The notes below the pieces were generated by a model. It saw only the letters and a program-made list of their open reading frames with translations. It was not told the origin of the DNA and did no database searches. Both the position numbers and the translations under genes were made by a program. Shown here in pieces: positions 30,981-33,002 of a stretch of DNA of 33,002 bases. This DNA is from Trachelipus rathkii (lineage: Eukaryota > Arthropoda > Malacostraca > Isopoda > Trachelipodidae), in NCBI GenBank assembly GCA_015478945.1, contig JABUQX010014709.1, positions 1 to 33,002 of the forward strand, written 5' to 3'. Each line of letters starts with the position of its first letter. The stretch's first letter is position 1.

Positions 30981-31382
30981 CCTGGCACTGTCGAGACCGA
31001 GCTGTTGGTACGAAATCGCCAATAGGGAAGGCAGGCTTACCCTTCTTTGAAGTTTCAGAGCAAAATTAGAATAAAACTTTATTTCCTTAAATGTTAACAT
31101 AAATTTTAAAAATACACCCAATTTTAACAATATTTGGGGCTCAATTCAAATTGAACAGCACAGTACATGCACATGCATCATCATCATACAGCATCTATAA
31201 AAGTGTATTATTTTTTTTCTGTATAAATAATTTTATTTCAATATAGAAATAAATTTTCAACACCAAAAAAAAAAAAAAAAACAACACCCAACCTCGATCC
31301 TAATAATAAACTGATTTTTCATTTGTCTTAACATTGTCTTTTATTTGTACAGAAGGACATTAAAGGACAACTAGCAACTCCC
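30981..31382 (-). repeat. Dispersed repeat B, inverted copy 2
   Basis: Reverse complement of 27627-28095, shorter by indels. Landmarks CCTGGCACTG, AAAATACACCCAATTTT and GGACAACTAGCAACTCCC appear in the expected order. A 17-18 base A-run (near 31265-31282) stands where copy 1 has a T-rich run. Confidence 0.85.
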
Positions 31383-32149
31383 TCAAAATTTGAAATGAAA
31401 TTTTATATGAGACAAATCTGGTAAGTTGCCATAAAAATTCAAAAAAGCCAAACTGGCAACTTTGCTAAAAACTACCATAGGAATTTGGTATCCTTTTCTT
31501 CGTTAAGCTGCTGTATTGTCTTAACGCAATACTTAGTGGGTGATGCATATAAGTTGGATCTTTTTTTAGCTGCAATATTAGGTCATTTCCAAGTCCTCTC
31601 GGCGATGCTAGGTAGGAAACAACAGGAAGATTAACCTTTTGATGCGAGAACACACAAACTCGGAGAGAGAGCTCAGGGCCCTCGTGCACGTCTCGACCAG
31701 ACCGGAGGAAAACGTTAGATTGGATATACAAAGGGATGAACAGAGAAAGTTAGCCGCCCGAGGTACGACACGAGCTACAAACACGGCGGAGCAACAGTCA
31801 GGAATAGACTGGGTAGTGCAAACAACCAAGCCCTCACCGAACACGCCAGGCCGGTATGGTGCACGGAATGAGCAATCATTTTGGATTAGGCGACCAATGC
31901 GATAGAAATTGTTAGAAGGTGGATTAGCCGGGGTAAAGCAGCTCAGACACTATAGAGACATAGATAACGCACGATTGAGAACTGGAGTACCGAATGTCTG
32001 GGCCATCAGCGGGAAGTCGTAGCAAACCAGGGCAGTAGCTGATTATGCGTGACAGGGATCCCATGCTCAGTCTAATATCTGCTTAGCTCTACGTTAAGAA
32101 CCCTAAAAACTATAAGGGAATTAGTCGATTTCGAAAAAAAACTTTTGGT
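31383..32149. other. Spacer between repeats B and A (right arm)
   Basis: 31383-31600 is AT-rich and has a small inverted pair, AAGTTGCC (31423-31430) and GGCAACTT (31455-31462). From about 31630 the sequence looks compositionally random. The frames 31639-31905 (plus) and 31465-31844 (minus) show no motif. Confidence 0.4.
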
Positions 32150-32520
32150 TTTCCAAAATGGTTTTCAATTTTGAGAGAAGTAAAGTCTCAGTCAAAATAC
32201 AATATCCGGCTTCTATGGCACTAGAAGCATCGTGTAAAGACCATTTAATAGATCTTGAATAGCTGTACAACATTTATTTAGATGATTTTGACCTCGGAGG
32301 TCAAATAAAAAATTTCGGTGAGATGATAATTCTATTTCCGTCTTGAAAAAAAAAAAAAAACAAAACTCCTATTTTAATTCGTTTTTTCAAACATGCGTCA
32401 TTGTCAATTATTCTTATTGTTATATCTATTGTATGAAATGGTATAAAATATCTATTTTCTTTTTTTTTATGACTGTTTAAATTTTGGTTTGGGGGCTTGT
32501 TAAGAAAAAATTATAGCCAA
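32150..32520 (+). repeat. Dispersed repeat A, copy 3
   Basis: It matches copy 1 closely from TTCAATTTTGAGAG through the palindrome TTTGACCTCGGAGGTCAAA (about 32285-32303), then diverges. The tandem TGACCT words are missing and an A-run of about 15 lies near 32346. It forms the outer right arm of the A'-B-B'-A structure. Confidence 0.85.
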
Positions 32521-33002
32521 CCTAAGCCAGACAATCACACAGACTAAATCTCGAGCCGGTCAACGAGTGGAAAATGATTGCAAAGGCAGAACCAGATATT
32601 GGTTTTCTCCACCGCGGCGATGAAAAAATCGCCGAAAATATGCACTACAACAAGTTGGTGCCGTACACCGATCGCTTGGATTATTTGGCACCGATATGAT
32701 GCTAACAACGTACACTGTGCAGCTCATCGACGCCAGAAATGCGAGATAAGCTTAAGTAGATCGCTGTAAGAAGCGAATAATATGAAACGCGTATGAACGG
32801 CGACGCATGAATCGAAATAGTAATTACGGAGTATGTGAGCGGCACATTTCAGTTGTGGCGGACTGACGGAAGCGATTCCAAGCACTAATTCTAATGCGAC
32901 ATTGTGGAACACGCTTAAACACTCATCATGGGATGTCGGATTCACCGGAACTTACAGCACAGGGAGAGAGATGGTAGCACACGAAACCGTCTGAATATTG
33001 TA
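32521..33002. other. No recognisable feature
   Basis: Compositionally even sequence without repeat, motif or long frame. The short frames at 32578-32769 and 32724-32945 overlap in opposite strands and show no family signature. Confidence 0.4.

Noticed and set aside
31608..31905. Overlapping frames of 78-88 codons on both strands
   Set aside because: They overlap antisense in a random-looking region and show no motif or codon pattern.
1..33002. CRISPR arrays, tRNA or rRNA genes, prokaryotic operons or phage modules
   Set aside because: No regularly spaced direct repeats with unique spacers, no cloverleaf or conserved rRNA segments, and no ribosome-binding-site plus ORF series were found.

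Overview
The window looks like repeat-dominated nuclear DNA from an invertebrate, most likely an arthropod and plausibly a decapod crustacean. This is an inference from composition and element content: very many long (TA)n arrays, TC/GA and TG arrays, and decayed LINE, Ty3/gypsy and hAT-like transposons. I see no intact host gene, no convincing spliced gene, no rRNA, tRNA or CRISPR array, and no bacterial operon. Almost all open frames are short. Those that carry meaning are pieces of transposon proteins broken by many small indels, which fits old decay, uncorrected long-read errors, or both.

Layout. 1-870: unrecognised sequence with a possible broken coding stretch on the minus strand. 904-1096: a minisatellite built on GACTCC hexamers and bounded by a CAGGG-type end. 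1100-3585: a minus-strand LINE relic with endonuclease and reverse transcriptase traces. 3700-3890 and 4060-4665: two further copies of a LINE 3' end, both running into (TA)n at the same junction. 4889-13580: the best-defined object, a degenerate Ty3/gypsy LTR retrotransposon. It has two LTRs, a candidate primer binding site, gag, protease, reverse transcriptase, RNase H, integrase with zinc finger and GPY-type end, and a polypurine tract. A 5'-truncated jockey-like LINE with a poly(A) tail (about 10116-11742, minus strand) is inserted between RNase H and integrase. 14280-15374: a hAT-type transposase relic. 15780-15965 and about 18980-19045: more GACTCC-type tracts. 17580-17967 and 22988 onward: pieces with CAGGGGCGG or CAGTGGCGG termini typical of DNA transposons. 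24236-24600 (minus): a fragment of a conserved but uncharacterised transposon-like protein.

The right part holds two dispersed repeat families. Repeat A (about 23405-23760, inverted 26785-27115, direct again 32150-32520) carries a 19-bp palindrome made of nuclear-receptor half-sites. Repeat B (27627-28095, inverted 30981-31382) lies inside two of the A copies, so A'-B-spacer-B'-A forms an imperfect giant inverted repeat of about 5.7 kb. Its spacer contains a purine-only (GA)n-like tract of about 700 bp. Several stretches (about 19.6-20.0, 21.0-22.5, 31.6-32.1 and 32.5-33.0 kb) look compositionally random and may be poorly polished assembly.

Together the features record layered insertion: LINEs and an LTR element landing in or seeding (TA)n arrays, a LINE inserting into the LTR element, and DNA transposons in between. 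Nothing appears able to move by itself now.
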